Source: Wocania_A sp965224845
GTDB lineage: Bacteria > Bacteroidota > Bacteroidia > Flavobacteriales > Flavobacteriaceae
DNA length: 64,000 nucleotides
NCBI GenBank assembly: GCA_965224845.1
Contig: CBDDAJ010000037.1
Coordinates: forward strand, 1-64,000
Direction of reading: 5' to 3'
Shown here: in pieces, positions 54,191 to 62,553 of the stretch
Layout of the letters: every line of letters starts with the position of its first letter
How positions within the stretch are numbered: the stretch's first letter is position 1
Made by a program: the position numbers and the translations under genes
Notes under the pieces: model-generated
What the model saw: only the letters and a program-made list of their open reading frames with translations
Database searches by the model: none
Told to the model about the DNA's origin: nothing

Positions 54191-55154
54191 AGGTGCAATT
54201 TCAAACTTTATAGAAACATATTATTTGCACTTTAATTCTGCAACTGTTGTTGATGCAGCAAAATCTTATGAAGAGCAATTAAATAAAGGTTCAAAGATGT
54301 TAGTGTCTTTGGCAGGTGCAATGAGTACAGCAGAAATAGGAAAGATTTTTGCTGAAATGATACGGCAAGATAAGGTGCAAATTATTTCTTGTACAGGAGC
54401 AAATTTAGAAGAAGATATTATGAATTTAGTTGCACATTCGCATTATAAACGCATTCCTAACTATAGAGATTTAACTCCAGAAGCTGAATGGGGTTTATTA
54501 GAACAAGGGCTTAATCGTGTTACTGATACCTGTATTCCAGAAGAAGAAGCATTTAGAAGATTACAGCAGCACATTTACAAAATATGGAAGGAAGCAGATG
54601 ATAAAGGAGAGCGTTATCTACCGCATGAATACATGTATAAAATGCTATTATCTGGAGTTTTGGAAGAATACTACGAAATAGATTTAAAAGACTCTTGGAT
54701 GTATGCAGCAGCAGCAAAGAATTTACCTATAATTTGTCCAGGTTGGGAAGATAGTACTATGGGGAATATTTTTGCAAGTTATGTTCTTAAAGGAGAGCTT
54801 AAGGCCAGTACTATGAAATCTGGAATTGAGTATATGACCTTTCTTGCAGATTGGTATTCTGATAATTCAGATAATGGTATAGGGTTCTTTCAAATAGGAG
54901 GTGGAATAGCAGGAGATTTTCCAATATGTGTTGTGCCTATGTTATATCAAGATATGGAACGTACAGATACACCTTTTTGGAGTTATTTCTGCCAAATAAG
55001 TGATTCTACTACAAGTTATGGTTCGTATTCTGGAGCAGTTCCAAATGAAAAAATAACTTGGGGAAAATTAGATATTAATACACCAAAATTTATAATAGAG
55101 AGTGATGCTACTATTGTAGCTCCGTTAATCTTTGCCTATTTATTAGGTATGTAA
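54174..55154 (+). CDS. deoxyhypusine-synthase-like protein, probable homospermidine synthase (SpeY-type)
   Basis: 326 residues of the deoxyhypusine synthase family. NAD site pieces such as SLAGAMSTAEIGKIFAEMI, ISCTGANLEEDIMNLVAHSH and GFFQIGGGIAGDFPICVVPM are present, and the catalytic Lys is K298 in ITWGKLDI, aligned with human K329. Bacteria lack eIF5A, so hypusine is not the product. In Anabaena, a homologue (SpeY) makes homospermidine from putrescine; homospermidine is a common flavobacterial polyamine. The upstream speA and speB, with coding overlap, would supply putrescine. An ATG at 54180 is an alternative start. Confidence 0.9.
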   Translation: MKMTTKGAISNFIETYYLHFNSATVVDAAKSYEEQLNKGSKMLVSLAGAMSTAEIGKIFAEMIRQDKVQIISCTGANLEEDIMNLVAHSHYKRIPNYRDLTPEAEWGLLEQGLNRVTDTCIPEEEAFRRLQQHIYKIWKEADDKGERYLPHEYMYKMLLSGVLEEYYEIDLKDSWMYAAAAKNLPIICPGWEDSTMGNIFASYVLKGELKASTMKSGIEYMTFLADWYSDNSDNGIGFFQIGGGIAGDFPICVVPMLYQDMERTDTPFWSYFCQISDSTTSYGSYSGAVPNEKITWGKLDINTPKFIIESDATIVAPLIFAYLLGM

Positions 55155-55164
55155 TACTAAAAAA

Positions 55165-55455
55165 ATGATACGTAAAATTGTAGATTATCAAAAATTGAAT
55201 GAAGATATTTTAAATCTTCTAGTAGAAAAATTCCCTGATGGATATTCTGATAAGGATATAATTGCATTCAGAAATGCACAAAATGAATATATAGAAGCTG
55301 TTGAAGTAAGAACTGAAGACACAGTTTATTTAGTGAAAGTTGGAAAACGATTAGTTCAAGCTATGGAAGAATATGAAGAAGATGATAACCTGAATGATGA
55401 TTCTAATAATGACAATGCAGGTATTGATACTTTAAATGGAGAGGATTTAGAATAA
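55165..55455 (+). CDS. small acidic protein of unknown function
   Basis: 96 residues, beginning IRKIVDYQKLNEDILNLLVE and ending in an acidic Asn/Asp/Glu tail. The first ~70 residues are helical with DKDIIAFRNAQNEYIEAVEV, a pattern I have seen in unnamed Bacteroidota proteins. It is 10 bases after the deoxyhypusine-synthase-like gene and 3 bases before the NUDIX gene, so it is part of this operon. No function can be given. Confidence 0.65.
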   Translation: MIRKIVDYQKLNEDILNLLVEKFPDGYSDKDIIAFRNAQNEYIEAVEVRTEDTVYLVKVGKRLVQAMEEYEEDDNLNDDSNNDNAGIDTLNGEDLE

Positions 55456-55458
55456 TTT

Positions 55459-55857
55459 ATGAAAATTAAAAACCATAAATATAAATCTAAACTATTAATA
55501 GTAGAATGCTCTTCAATTTTAGTTCTTCAAAAAAAAGAGGAGAAAAAAAGGTATGTACTTGCAGGTGGTTTTCTTAAAAAAGGAGAATCTCCAGAGGATG
55601 GACTTATTAGAGAAGTTTATGAAGAAACAGGAGTGCGTTTAATTAAAAAGAATTTTAAATATTATGCCACAAATACAGTAATTGATAGTAAAAAAAGAGC
55701 TTTAACAAGGCATTATTTTTTACTTACTGAAAATGGCCAAAAGTTTGAAAATAGAGAACCTAATAAGTTTAAATCATTGAAATGGGTTAAATGGACTAAA
55801 GCTATAAAGTTTATAAACCCTTCTGATAAGAATATAATAGAACGTTTATTTAATTGA
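55459..55857 (+). CDS. NUDIX hydrolase
   Basis: 132 residues. The NUDIX box Gx5Ex7REUxEExGU is complete: GGFLKKGESPEDGLIREVYE followed by ETGV. It hydrolyses a nucleoside diphosphate linked to another group; the specific substrate is unclear. The N-terminal LLIVECSSILVLQKKEEKKR is the usual first strands. It is in a run of small genes after the polyamine operon, perhaps co-transcribed. Confidence 0.92.
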   Translation: MKIKNHKYKSKLLIVECSSILVLQKKEEKKRYVLAGGFLKKGESPEDGLIREVYEETGVRLIKKNFKYYATNTVIDSKKRALTRHYFLLTENGQKFENREPNKFKSLKWVKWTKAIKFINPSDKNIIERLFN

Positions 55858-55881
55858 TTAATATTATAGAATGTATTTGCC

Positions 55882-56133
55882 ATGAAACCGAGATACGAAA
55901 CAGTAGTATTTAAATCTCATAAAAATGGGTTTTACACATTTACTATAGATAATGATATAGATATGGTTTTTGAAGAAATCCATCCACAAATATTAAGGAG
56001 GTTTGATTTAAAGAATGATAAAAATTTGATAAATAAAGTATTTCATTTAGCATATTCTGAAGATATTGTTGATGATGAAGATGACTTTATCATTTATAGG
56101 ATAGAATATTTAGAATTAATTAACTCGAATTGA
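55882..56133 (+). CDS. small acidic protein of unknown function
   Basis: 83 residues: MKPRYETVVFKSHKNGFYTF followed by an acidic, beta-rich middle and DEDDFIIYRIEYLEL at the end. I do not recognise the family. It has an ATG start and it ends one base before the VOC gene, so it is a plausible real gene in the same transcript as NUDIX and VOC. Confidence 0.6.
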   Translation: MKPRYETVVFKSHKNGFYTFTIDNDIDMVFEEIHPQILRRFDLKNDKNLINKVFHLAYSEDIVDDEDDFIIYRIEYLELINSN

Positions 56134-56134
56134 T

Positions 56135-56548
56135 ATGAAAAATTTATTTCACCTTTCATTGCCTTGCATAAATTTAGTAGAAACTAAAATGTTTTATGTA
56201 GATACGGTAGGAGCTATTTTAGGAAGATATTCTAATAATTGGGTAGATATTAATTTATTTGGGCATCAAATTACTTTTACCCAAGCTGGTAAGTTTAATT
56301 TTAATAGCCCTAATTATGTGTTTGAGGGGAAAACTATACCTTCCTTTCATTATGGAATCATATTAAATGTAGATACATGGGGAGCGATGTATTCTAAGCT
56401 AAATAAACTAAAACTAGAATTAGGAACTCAAGCAACATTTTTGAAAAATAAATCTGGAGAACATTTGTCTTTTTTTGTCAAAGATCCAAATGGCTATACG
56501 TTGGAGTTTAAAAGTTTTAAGGATGCAGATTCAGTATTTTCAATTTAG
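56135..56548 (+). CDS. VOC family (glyoxalase-like) protein
   Basis: 137 residues with one or two beta-alpha-beta-beta-beta modules of the vicinal oxygen chelate superfamily: LPCINLVETKMFYVDTVGAI, VDINLFGHQITFTQ and HLSFFVKDPNGYTLEFKSF. Metal ligands His and Glu fall at the family positions (GHQITF, SFHYG, LEFK). The activity could be a dioxygenase or glyoxalase type; substrate unknown. The 3' end overlaps the convergent gene by 4 bases. Confidence 0.85.
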   Translation: MKNLFHLSLPCINLVETKMFYVDTVGAILGRYSNNWVDINLFGHQITFTQAGKFNFNSPNYVFEGKTIPSFHYGIILNVDTWGAMYSKLNKLKLELGTQATFLKNKSGEHLSFFVKDPNGYTLEFKSFKDADSVFSI

Positions 56549-56862
56549 AAACTACTTTTATTTAGATTTTTACAATTAGCCTTACTGGAATTACAGGCAA
56601 AAATATCTTTAATCGTGTTGTCTTCTTCTTCGAGTATTGAATAAATAAACTCTAGATGTTCTAAATTATTTGAATAGAATTGATATGTAGTATGTCCGAT
56701 GAAGCAAAGCTCACATTTGCCTTTTAACATTATCGTTTTATTAACCCCTTTTACCTTTACTTTTTTAAATGCAGTTTTTAATAACTGTAAGAAGCAATAT
56801 TTGTCTAAATCTTGAAAATATTGTTCCTCGTCAATAAAGGGTTCAAAAATAGAAGCATCCAA
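56545..56862 (-). CDS. small Cys-containing conserved protein, function unknown
   Basis: 105 residues. The middle and end (KTIMLKGKCELCFIGHTTYQ, ILEEEDNTIKDIFACNSSK) resemble unnamed Bacteroidota proteins that have CxxC-like Cys followed by a final short Cys motif. A zinc-binding role is possible. It overlaps the VOC gene end by 4 bases. The sequence pattern rather than the length suggests a real gene. Confidence 0.55.
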   Translation of the reverse strand: MDASIFEPFIDEEQYFQDLDKYCFLQLLKTAFKKVKVKGVNKTIMLKGKCELCFIGHTTYQFYSNNLEHLEFIYSILEEEDNTIKDIFACNSSKANCKNLNKSSF

Positions 56863-57071
56863 TTTTTGTATAGGATTTTAAAAAAGTATCTTTTATTAGT
56901 GTTGCATTAACACCTTTAGAAGTGTTCTCTATAGCTCTTAATTTTATTAATTCTTTGCATGGTAGTGTGATTAAAATGCGTTAACCTTGTGAAAAAGGAA
57001 TAATAATGGGGTAAAAAAACAAAAAAGACTTTATAAGTAGTTGATATAGAGTTTTTTGTTTAAATTAATTG

Positions 57072-57156
57072 TGCGCACGAGAAGATTCGAACTTCCACAT
57101 CCTAAACGGATACTGGCCCCTCAAGCCAGCGCGTCTACCAATTCCGCCACGTGCGC
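57072..57156 (-). tRNA. tRNA-Leu (GAG anticodon)
   Basis: 85 bases on the minus strand. The acceptor stem GCGCACG / CGTGCGC is perfect, the D-arm has AATTGGTAGAC, the anticodon stem CTGGC / GCCAG encloses the loop TTGAGGG (anticodon GAG), a long variable arm (TATCCGTTTAGGATG) marks a class II tRNA, and the T-arm has GTTCGAATC. The CCA end is not encoded. Confidence 0.93.
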
Positions 57157-57177
57157 ATTAAAGAAGTGTGTAAAAAT

Positions 57178-57210
57178 AAAAAAAGTTAAGCATATTCGCT
57201 TAACTTTTTT
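57178..57210 (-). terminator. Rho-independent terminator between the metalloprotease gene and the tRNA
   Basis: AAAAAAGTTAAGC and GCTTAACTTTTTT form a 13-bp stem with an ATATTC loop, and flanking A- and T-runs make it bidirectional. It ends the minus-strand protease transcript 25 bases after its stop, upstream of the tRNA. Confidence 0.85.
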
Positions 57211-57235
57211 TGATGCTATTTTGGGGTTCGTATTA

Positions 57236-58969
57236 TTATTTTATAATTAATTTTTTGGTTACTCTATTGACACTATTACTTATGGTAATAAAGTAAGCAC
57301 CCGGAGTTATAGTACTAATATCGTAAGTCGTGGTTTCAGAATCTAAATTGATTTGTCCAATTATTTTTCCTAAAACATCTCTTATAATAGCCTTAGAAAC
57401 AGTTTTACCACTTTTTGATGGGTTTGGATATTTAATGAATAGGAGCCTGGAATCGTTAGGGTTTGGATAAATTTTTACTTCTAACTCCCCGTTACTTGTT
57501 TCAGCTTCGATAATATCGAAAATTTCAGCATCAGTATCAGCATCAGAATCTGTAGTCTTCTTCTTTTTATCAGCAGTAATTTCTATCTTATCAATTGCTA
57601 TATCACTCCTGTAGTTTGGTCCGGTCGTTCCCTTAAACTGAAGCTTTATAGTGCTGGTATATGCCGATAAACTAATAGTATCTCTAACCCAGTTGTTTCC
57701 TTGATTTCCACTTTTGTCCCAGAGTGATTCCCAATTTTTACCATCATCTGTAGATACACGTACTTTTAAGCTTCCCATATTGGAGCCGTACATATGGTAA
57801 CTAAAAATTAGTTTGGCATTTGAGTGATTCGAGAGATCAATACAAGGACTGTTAAGTCGGGCTACTTTATTTAAATTATCAGAAGCTTCTGTAAAGATAT
57901 AGAAAGTACGGTCATAAGCAGACGAAGGCCCTGTATTTGGACTTGGAGTTCCACTAGCTTTCCTTGACCACTGTATTTCATCCTTTTCTCTGTCATTGCT
58001 CCAATCTCCATAGCCAGATTCAAAACTTTCGGTATGAGGGAAACGACTAATAGTAGTACAAGGGCTATTGGTTGCCGAGGTTAGATATGCTCTGTCGGAT
58101 TGTATGGATGCAACAATGGCTTTTCGCTGTTGGGAAGTAAATTCATTACGACAGATTTTACGGCTGTAAGACATAAAATTATTTGCATCGGGGGCGTATG
58201 CATCACCATTCGCATCTGTAGCGTCTCCCGTGTATTCACAGCGAGCATTTACATCTCCACTACTAAGCCTTGGGTCTGCAGGTGTATCGCAGAAATAATC
58301 TCCGGCCGATTCACAATTAGCTTGTGCTAAATTAGTTCGTTCTGCATTAACACGTTCTACAAGCTCTCGCCCATTTATTGTAGAATGGGTATGAAGAAGA
58401 GAAAAGTAATGCCCTAATTCATGGGCAGTAGTAGAGCCATTCATAGCACATGATTCTTCTAATACAATTCGATTGCCTGTTCTGGGGAATTTAGCATATC
58501 CACATATTGATCCCCCGGTAGTACCTGTTACTTCACGAAAATAAAAAATATTTATGACGTTTTCGACTTCATATGATGCAAGGTCGCTATCATCTGATTT
58601 ACTAAAAGAGGTGTGCATGTCATCATCATCTATAAATTTGGTTGAAGCATGTTTATAAAAAGAGATGTTCATTGGTGCATAGGCCGTGTTGAGACTATCT
58701 ATTACACCGCCGAGCTCGTCTTCAGATATAGCAGGGTTATTCCCGTTAGATTTTCGTACAACATGATTTTGAATAGGAAGTCTTACAGCTGAGGAAAATG
58801 ATGATTTCTTTGTTTTCTTTGTTTTCATTAATTGAAGCCGCTTATGCATAAAAGCAGCATAATTTTCGGGGGGTTCTGATCCACATTGTTCTTCTTGAGC
58901 GAACCCAAACCTTATTGAAATTAATATTAACAATGTTAGAATTAAGTACAGTCTTTTTTTTGCTTTCAT
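57236..58969 (-). CDS. secreted M43-family zinc metalloprotease, T9SS type A sorting domain
   Basis: 577 residues. A signal peptide (LYLILTLLILISIRFGFAQ) precedes a propeptide-like region and a pappalysin/cytophagalysin-type domain with the zinc site TTAHELGHYFSLLHTH (H183, H187, H193) and the Met-turn in NNFMSYSRKICRN. A jelly-roll carbohydrate-binding-like domain (FPHTESFESGYGDWSN, GSLKVRVSTDDGKNWESLWD) follows, then an acidic linker and the T9SS type A C-terminal domain (VKIYPNPNDSRLLFIKYPN). The enzyme degrades extracellular proteins outside the cell. It is monocistronic. Confidence 0.93.
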   Translation of the reverse strand: MKAKKRLYLILTLLILISIRFGFAQEEQCGSEPPENYAAFMHKRLQLMKTKKTKKSSFSSAVRLPIQNHVVRKSNGNNPAISEDELGGVIDSLNTAYAPMNISFYKHASTKFIDDDDMHTSFSKSDDSDLASYEVENVINIFYFREVTGTTGGSICGYAKFPRTGNRIVLEESCAMNGSTTAHELGHYFSLLHTHSTINGRELVERVNAERTNLAQANCESAGDYFCDTPADPRLSSGDVNARCEYTGDATDANGDAYAPDANNFMSYSRKICRNEFTSQQRKAIVASIQSDRAYLTSATNSPCTTISRFPHTESFESGYGDWSNDREKDEIQWSRKASGTPSPNTGPSSAYDRTFYIFTEASDNLNKVARLNSPCIDLSNHSNAKLIFSYHMYGSNMGSLKVRVSTDDGKNWESLWDKSGNQGNNWVRDTISLSAYTSTIKLQFKGTTGPNYRSDIAIDKIEITADKKKKTTDSDADTDAEIFDIIEAETSNGELEVKIYPNPNDSRLLFIKYPNPSKSGKTVSKAIIRDVLGKIIGQINLDSETTTYDISTITPGAYFITISNSVNRVTKKLIIK

Positions 58970-59252
58970 AAGTTTGTGTTTTTAGGGGTTTAAATATTTA
59001 ATTAGATGTTTAAATAAACATGGTTAAGCTCGGTTGTTAAAGTCATAAAAAAATAAATCAAAAATCCCTATTTTGCTATAGGGAAAGGAATCTATATTTT
59101 AAAGTATTCAATTCTTTTTGGTGTTGTTTTGTAAGTTTTTTAACATCTCTTCCAAATTTGAGCTCCATCTCTAAAGCACTCTTCGAATTCTAATTTGACT
59201 TATTGTATTAGCAATAATCTATTGCGATGTTAATTAACTTGTATATAAATAG

Positions 59253-59283
59253 TACACTTGAATGGTATAAATGTCCTTAAAAA
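59253..59283 (+). repeat. 31-bp inverted repeat, left arm
   Basis: The 31 bases, starting TACACTTGAATGGTATAAAT, recur exactly as the reverse complement at 60531-60561. The arms are 1.25 kb apart and enclose the whole sigma-factor gene. Confidence 0.95.
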
Positions 59284-59852
59284 CAAAAATTAAGATACTT
59301 CAACTGTATTCTGTATATAGAGGTATATGGGCTTTAATAGCTTGACATTCTTGTAAAATTGTAGATTAACGAGTATCATCATTTAAAATAGCGTTAATGA
59401 ATAAAAAGGGAATTTAAAATGATAGCATTTATGAAACGTTGGCCAAAAGTATAACCAATTTGTTGCTCTTCGGAATATAAAAACATGGTAAGCCCGCTTT
59501 TTGCAATATTTAAGGCTTGTGTATTAAGAAGGAGCAATGAATTCTTAAAACTATAAGAAAAAGGATGCTCTTTCCTAAAAAGCACTAATAATAGCAATAT
59601 GCACAATTTTATGTATTCCTATAAATAAAAAGGTTTTCCTTTGTCGGGTTTGGGCAAAATTTATATATAAATTGTTTTTTTGAGGCTATTTTTTTATTAA
59701 AACTGTATGGTAAACTAAAAAATAGTAAGAAGCAATATAAGCATGTTTTTTCATACATAACTTTGGTTGTTTACTAGTATATAAGTTAGTTTTTAATATA
59801 ATATCTGGTAATTAATTATCTTTAAAAAAAGTACTGATAGTAAAAAAAATAT

Positions 59853-59860
59853 TAAGTTTG
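59853..59860 (+). promoter_or_regulatory. -7 promoter element of the sigma-factor gene
   Basis: TAAGTTTG, a full match to TAnnTTTG, 33 bases upstream of the GTG start. No -33 element is clear. Confidence 0.4.
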
Positions 59861-59893
59861 TAGTATAAAGGTTTAATAATATTTCATTTTTTA

Positions 59894-60568
59894 GTGGATA
59901 ACTCTAACAAAAAAACATTAGAAAAAAAGGTAATTAAATCTCTTAAAAAGGGAGAAGTTACTGCTTTTAAAGATGTTTTTACTTTTTACCAAAAACGCTT
60001 ATATTATTTTGTGTTTTCTTTTACCAAATCAGAATATATTTCAGAAGAAATAATCCAAGAGATATTTATTAAAATATGGGAAGACAGAAAACAAATAGAT
60101 CTCAAGAAGTCTTTCCATGCCTACCTCTTTGTTTTAGCTAAAAATAAAACGTTTAATTATTTAAGAGATGTTTCTAAAAGAGAATCAGTAAAAAAAGAAC
60201 TTTGGAATAATATTTCTAAACAATATGAGCAGATTGAAAGTAATTTGATTTATTCAGAATATGAAGACATTGTTGAAGATATCGTTAAATCATTTCCACA
60301 AACCGAACGATCTGTTTATAGGCTTTCAATAGAAGAAGGTAAAAAAAATTCTGAGATTGCGTACTTACTTGGGCTTCAAGAAAAGACCGTTAGAAATCAT
60401 TTGTGGAAAACGAAACAAGCCATTAAGGCACAATTACAGCCTTACATAAGTTTCGCTTTAAAACTGTTTTTACTCTACTTTGTTATCTTAAATTATTTGA
60501 AGGATGACTTTTTTTTACACTTTCTTTGTTTTTTTAAGGACATTTATACCATTCAAGTGTATTATTAG
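59894..60568 (+). CDS. ECF RNA polymerase sigma factor (FecI-like)
   Basis: 224 residues from a GTG start. Region 2 is FTFYQKRLYYFVFSFTKSEY with IIQEIFIKIWEDR, and region 4 is LSIEEGKKNSEIAYLLGLQE with KTVRNHLWKTKQAIKAQL. The last ~40 residues are hydrophobic, and the final eleven codons are encoded within one arm of a 31-bp inverted repeat, so the C-terminus may have been altered by a rearrangement. It is followed after 533 bases by fecR and then susC, the usual trans-envelope signalling set. Confidence 0.9.
   Translation: MDNSNKKTLEKKVIKSLKKGEVTAFKDVFTFYQKRLYYFVFSFTKSEYISEEIIQEIFIKIWEDRKQIDLKKSFHAYLFVLAKNKTFNYLRDVSKRESVKKELWNNISKQYEQIESNLIYSEYEDIVEDIVKSFPQTERSVYRLSIEEGKKNSEIAYLLGLQEKTVRNHLWKTKQAIKAQLQPYISFALKLFLLYFVILNYLKDDFFLHFLCFFKDIYTIQVYY
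60531..60561 (-). repeat. 31-bp inverted repeat, right arm
   Basis: Reverse complement of 59253-59283, perfect over 31 bases. It overlaps the last codons (DIYTIQVYY) of the sigma-factor gene. Confidence 0.95.
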
Positions 60569-60769
60569 TATATATAATAAATGAACATAGGTTAATTAAA
60601 TAAATGGAGTAGTCGTATAAATTCCGTATATTAATGTTTTAAAAGATTGAATTATGGAGCAATTTTACCGACCAAGATTTACTAGTCTTTTCTTTATAAA
60701 TGAGTTACCAAAATGATGAGGTATGTAAGGTGTATTCGGCAAAATAATTAACACCAATTTTTTGAAGAA
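60569..60769. other. short non-coding stretch between the sigma gene and the transposase remnant
   Basis: 201 bases with no recognised gene; only a 20-codon frame from the ATG at 60654. It may be the decayed front part of the IS1595-type element or unrelated spacer. Confidence 0.3.
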
Positions 60770-61055
60770 CATATAAGTCATCTGCTAAAATAATAACCAA
60801 TAAACGGAGAGGATATGAACCTTTAAAAGCGGTTTAGGACATTGAGCAAATATATAATGATAATGGAACTAACTTTAAACAGTTACACATTATAATTAAG
60901 CGGTTAAATCTTGCTTGAGCTATACCAACTCATGTTAGAAATGGTATATTCGAGCTTACTTTGATGAGTTTTGTTTTAGAATAAATCGTTTTCAATTTAA
61001 ATCCAATATATTTCATAAAACAATTGAAAGAATGGTAGAGCAAACCGGTATATAA
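60770..61055 (+). pseudogene. degenerate IS1595-family (ISXO2-like) transposase fragment
   Basis: With stops and frameshifts, the sequence reads YKSSAKIITNKRRGYEPLKA, then DIEQIYNDNGTNFKQLH and, after a frame change, AYFDEFCFRINRFQFKSNIF with HKTIERMVEQ. These are the last third of IS1595-type DDE transposases (the DNG-x-NFK-LH and FDEFCFRINR motifs). No intact open frame or paired terminal repeats were found, so it is a relic. Confidence 0.75.
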
Positions 61056-61101
61056 AAATCAAATAAAACAGATACTAAGCGTATAACTCAATAAATAAAA
61101 T

Positions 61102-62286
61102 ATGAGCAAAGATCAATTGATAAATGAATTGTTACAAAAATTTATTGCTAATACAATAAGTCAATCAGAATTCGAAGAACTCTTTAGCCATATAGGGGTA
61201 TTAGACTTAGAAGATGATATCAAAGCACTAATGAATCAGCGATGGGAAGATATCAATGCATCAACCGCTAATAATTTTGATCAATTGTCCCAGAATGATG
61301 AATTATTAGGTTCAATTATAGAAAAAATAGGTGAAAACAAGCCTAAGCGAAAGTTTAAGGTAGTTAATATTTATAGTGTTGTTGCGGTTTTTTTCCTCGT
61401 TTTTTGTTCAGGGTATTTTTACTACATAAATTCTAATAGAATAGAGAACGAACGCGATGCATCTGACTCTATAATATCAGAAGTAGTTACCTTGAAATTA
61501 AACAATGGTGAAGTTAAAATGATTTCTGAACAGGATAATAAAAATATCATTAATGCTACTGGATTAGTTGTTGGTAAACAGACAGGGAATGTACTTGCTT
61601 ATAAGAATAATGTATCTGCAGAAAAATTGGCTTATAATACGTTAACAGTTCCTTACGGCAAGCGATTCCAAGTTATTTTGTCAGATGGTACCAAAGTTCA
61701 CCTTAATGCAGGGACTTCGTTAAAATACCCTATCAAATTTATATACGGATTAAACCGAGAAGTGTTTTTAGATGGCGAAGCCTTTTTTGAAGTCGCTAAA
61801 GATGCAGAACATCCTTTCTTGGTTAATTCTAAAGGAGTTAATGTTAAAGTTTTAGGAACAAAGTTTAATATAACATCATATCCGGAAGATGATATTATAA
61901 ATACCGTTTTGATTGAAGGCTCTGTGGAAGTTTATGAAAAAAATCAAAACCTTAATTCAAAACCTTCCACTATTTTAAAACCGGGTTATGGTGCAATCTG
62001 GAACAAATTACATAAAAACATAACGGTTGAAAAAGTGAATATTGATCAATTCACAGCCTGGATGCATGGAAGGTTAATATTAGATGAAGTTTCTTTTGCA
62101 AATATCCAAAAGAAATTAGAGCGTCAATATAATGTAACATTTATAAATAATAATAAAGCTCTTAATAAAAGACGGTTTACTGCTAGATTTGATATAGAAA
62201 ACATTGACCAAGTTATGAAAAGTTTAAGTATATCGGCTTCTTTTGATTACACCATAAATAGTAATAACCAAATAATTATTAACTAA
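61102..62286 (+). CDS. FecR family anti-sigma / signal transducer
   Basis: 394 residues. A cytoplasmic sigma-binding N-terminus (about 1-80) leads to one transmembrane segment (NIYSVVAVFFLVFCSGYFYY), then the periplasmic FecR domain (LTVPYGKRFQVILSDGTKVH, EVFLDGEAFFEVAKDAEHPF, VKVLGTKFNITSY) and a C-terminal DUF4974-like STN-contact part (FTARFDIENIDQVMKSLSIS). It relays the signal from the SusC-type receptor to the sigma factor. It stands between the sigma gene and susC, with a transposase relic in the 5' gap. Confidence 0.95.
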   Translation: MSKDQLINELLQKFIANTISQSEFEELFSHIGVLDLEDDIKALMNQRWEDINASTANNFDQLSQNDELLGSIIEKIGENKPKRKFKVVNIYSVVAVFFLVFCSGYFYYINSNRIENERDASDSIISEVVTLKLNNGEVKMISEQDNKNIINATGLVVGKQTGNVLAYKNNVSAEKLAYNTLTVPYGKRFQVILSDGTKVHLNAGTSLKYPIKFIYGLNREVFLDGEAFFEVAKDAEHPFLVNSKGVNVKVLGTKFNITSYPEDDIINTVLIEGSVEVYEKNQNLNSKPSTILKPGYGAIWNKLHKNITVEKVNIDQFTAWMHGRLILDEVSFANIQKKLERQYNVTFINNNKALNKRRFTARFDIENIDQVMKSLSISASFDYTINSNNQIIIN

Positions 62287-62553
62287 TAATTAAACTAAAA
62301 TATATGGATTTACAGCAACTAAAACCTCCTCAGATTAATTAAAAATAACCTGATTGAATAGATAGATCATTTTTAGGAGCTTGTATTTGTGTTTTAAACA
62401 TGTAAGCTTATAAAAAAACGAAAAATGTTGATCCCATTTTCCGATTAAAAGTGATTTAAAATGGAGTACATATTAATTTAAATTTAACCAAAAGTATGAG
62501 GAAAAATCATAACTAGGAGAGTCTTAAGCCCTTGATCCCTTGAAAATAAAAAA

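Larger units (their letters stand above)
58970..59893. other. long AT-rich intergenic region before the sigma-factor gene
   Basis: 924 bases. It contains the left arm of the 31-bp inverted repeat (59253-59283), a probable sigma promoter (59853-59860), and an unassigned minus-strand frame of 70 codons at 59394-59606 starting with TTG (TMFLYSEEQQIGYTFGQRFI inside). The frame has protein-like composition but no recognised family, so I do not call it a gene. The rest shows no recognised gene; decay of an earlier locus is possible. Confidence 0.4.

Noticed and set aside
57056..57250. 64-codon plus-strand frame over the tRNA-Leu
   Set aside because: It runs through a complete tRNA on the other strand and a terminator hairpin, so it is not coding.
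59394..59606. 70-codon minus-strand frame in the long gap before the sigma gene
   Set aside because: It has a TTG start and no recognised family; composition is protein-like but support is too weak to call a gene.
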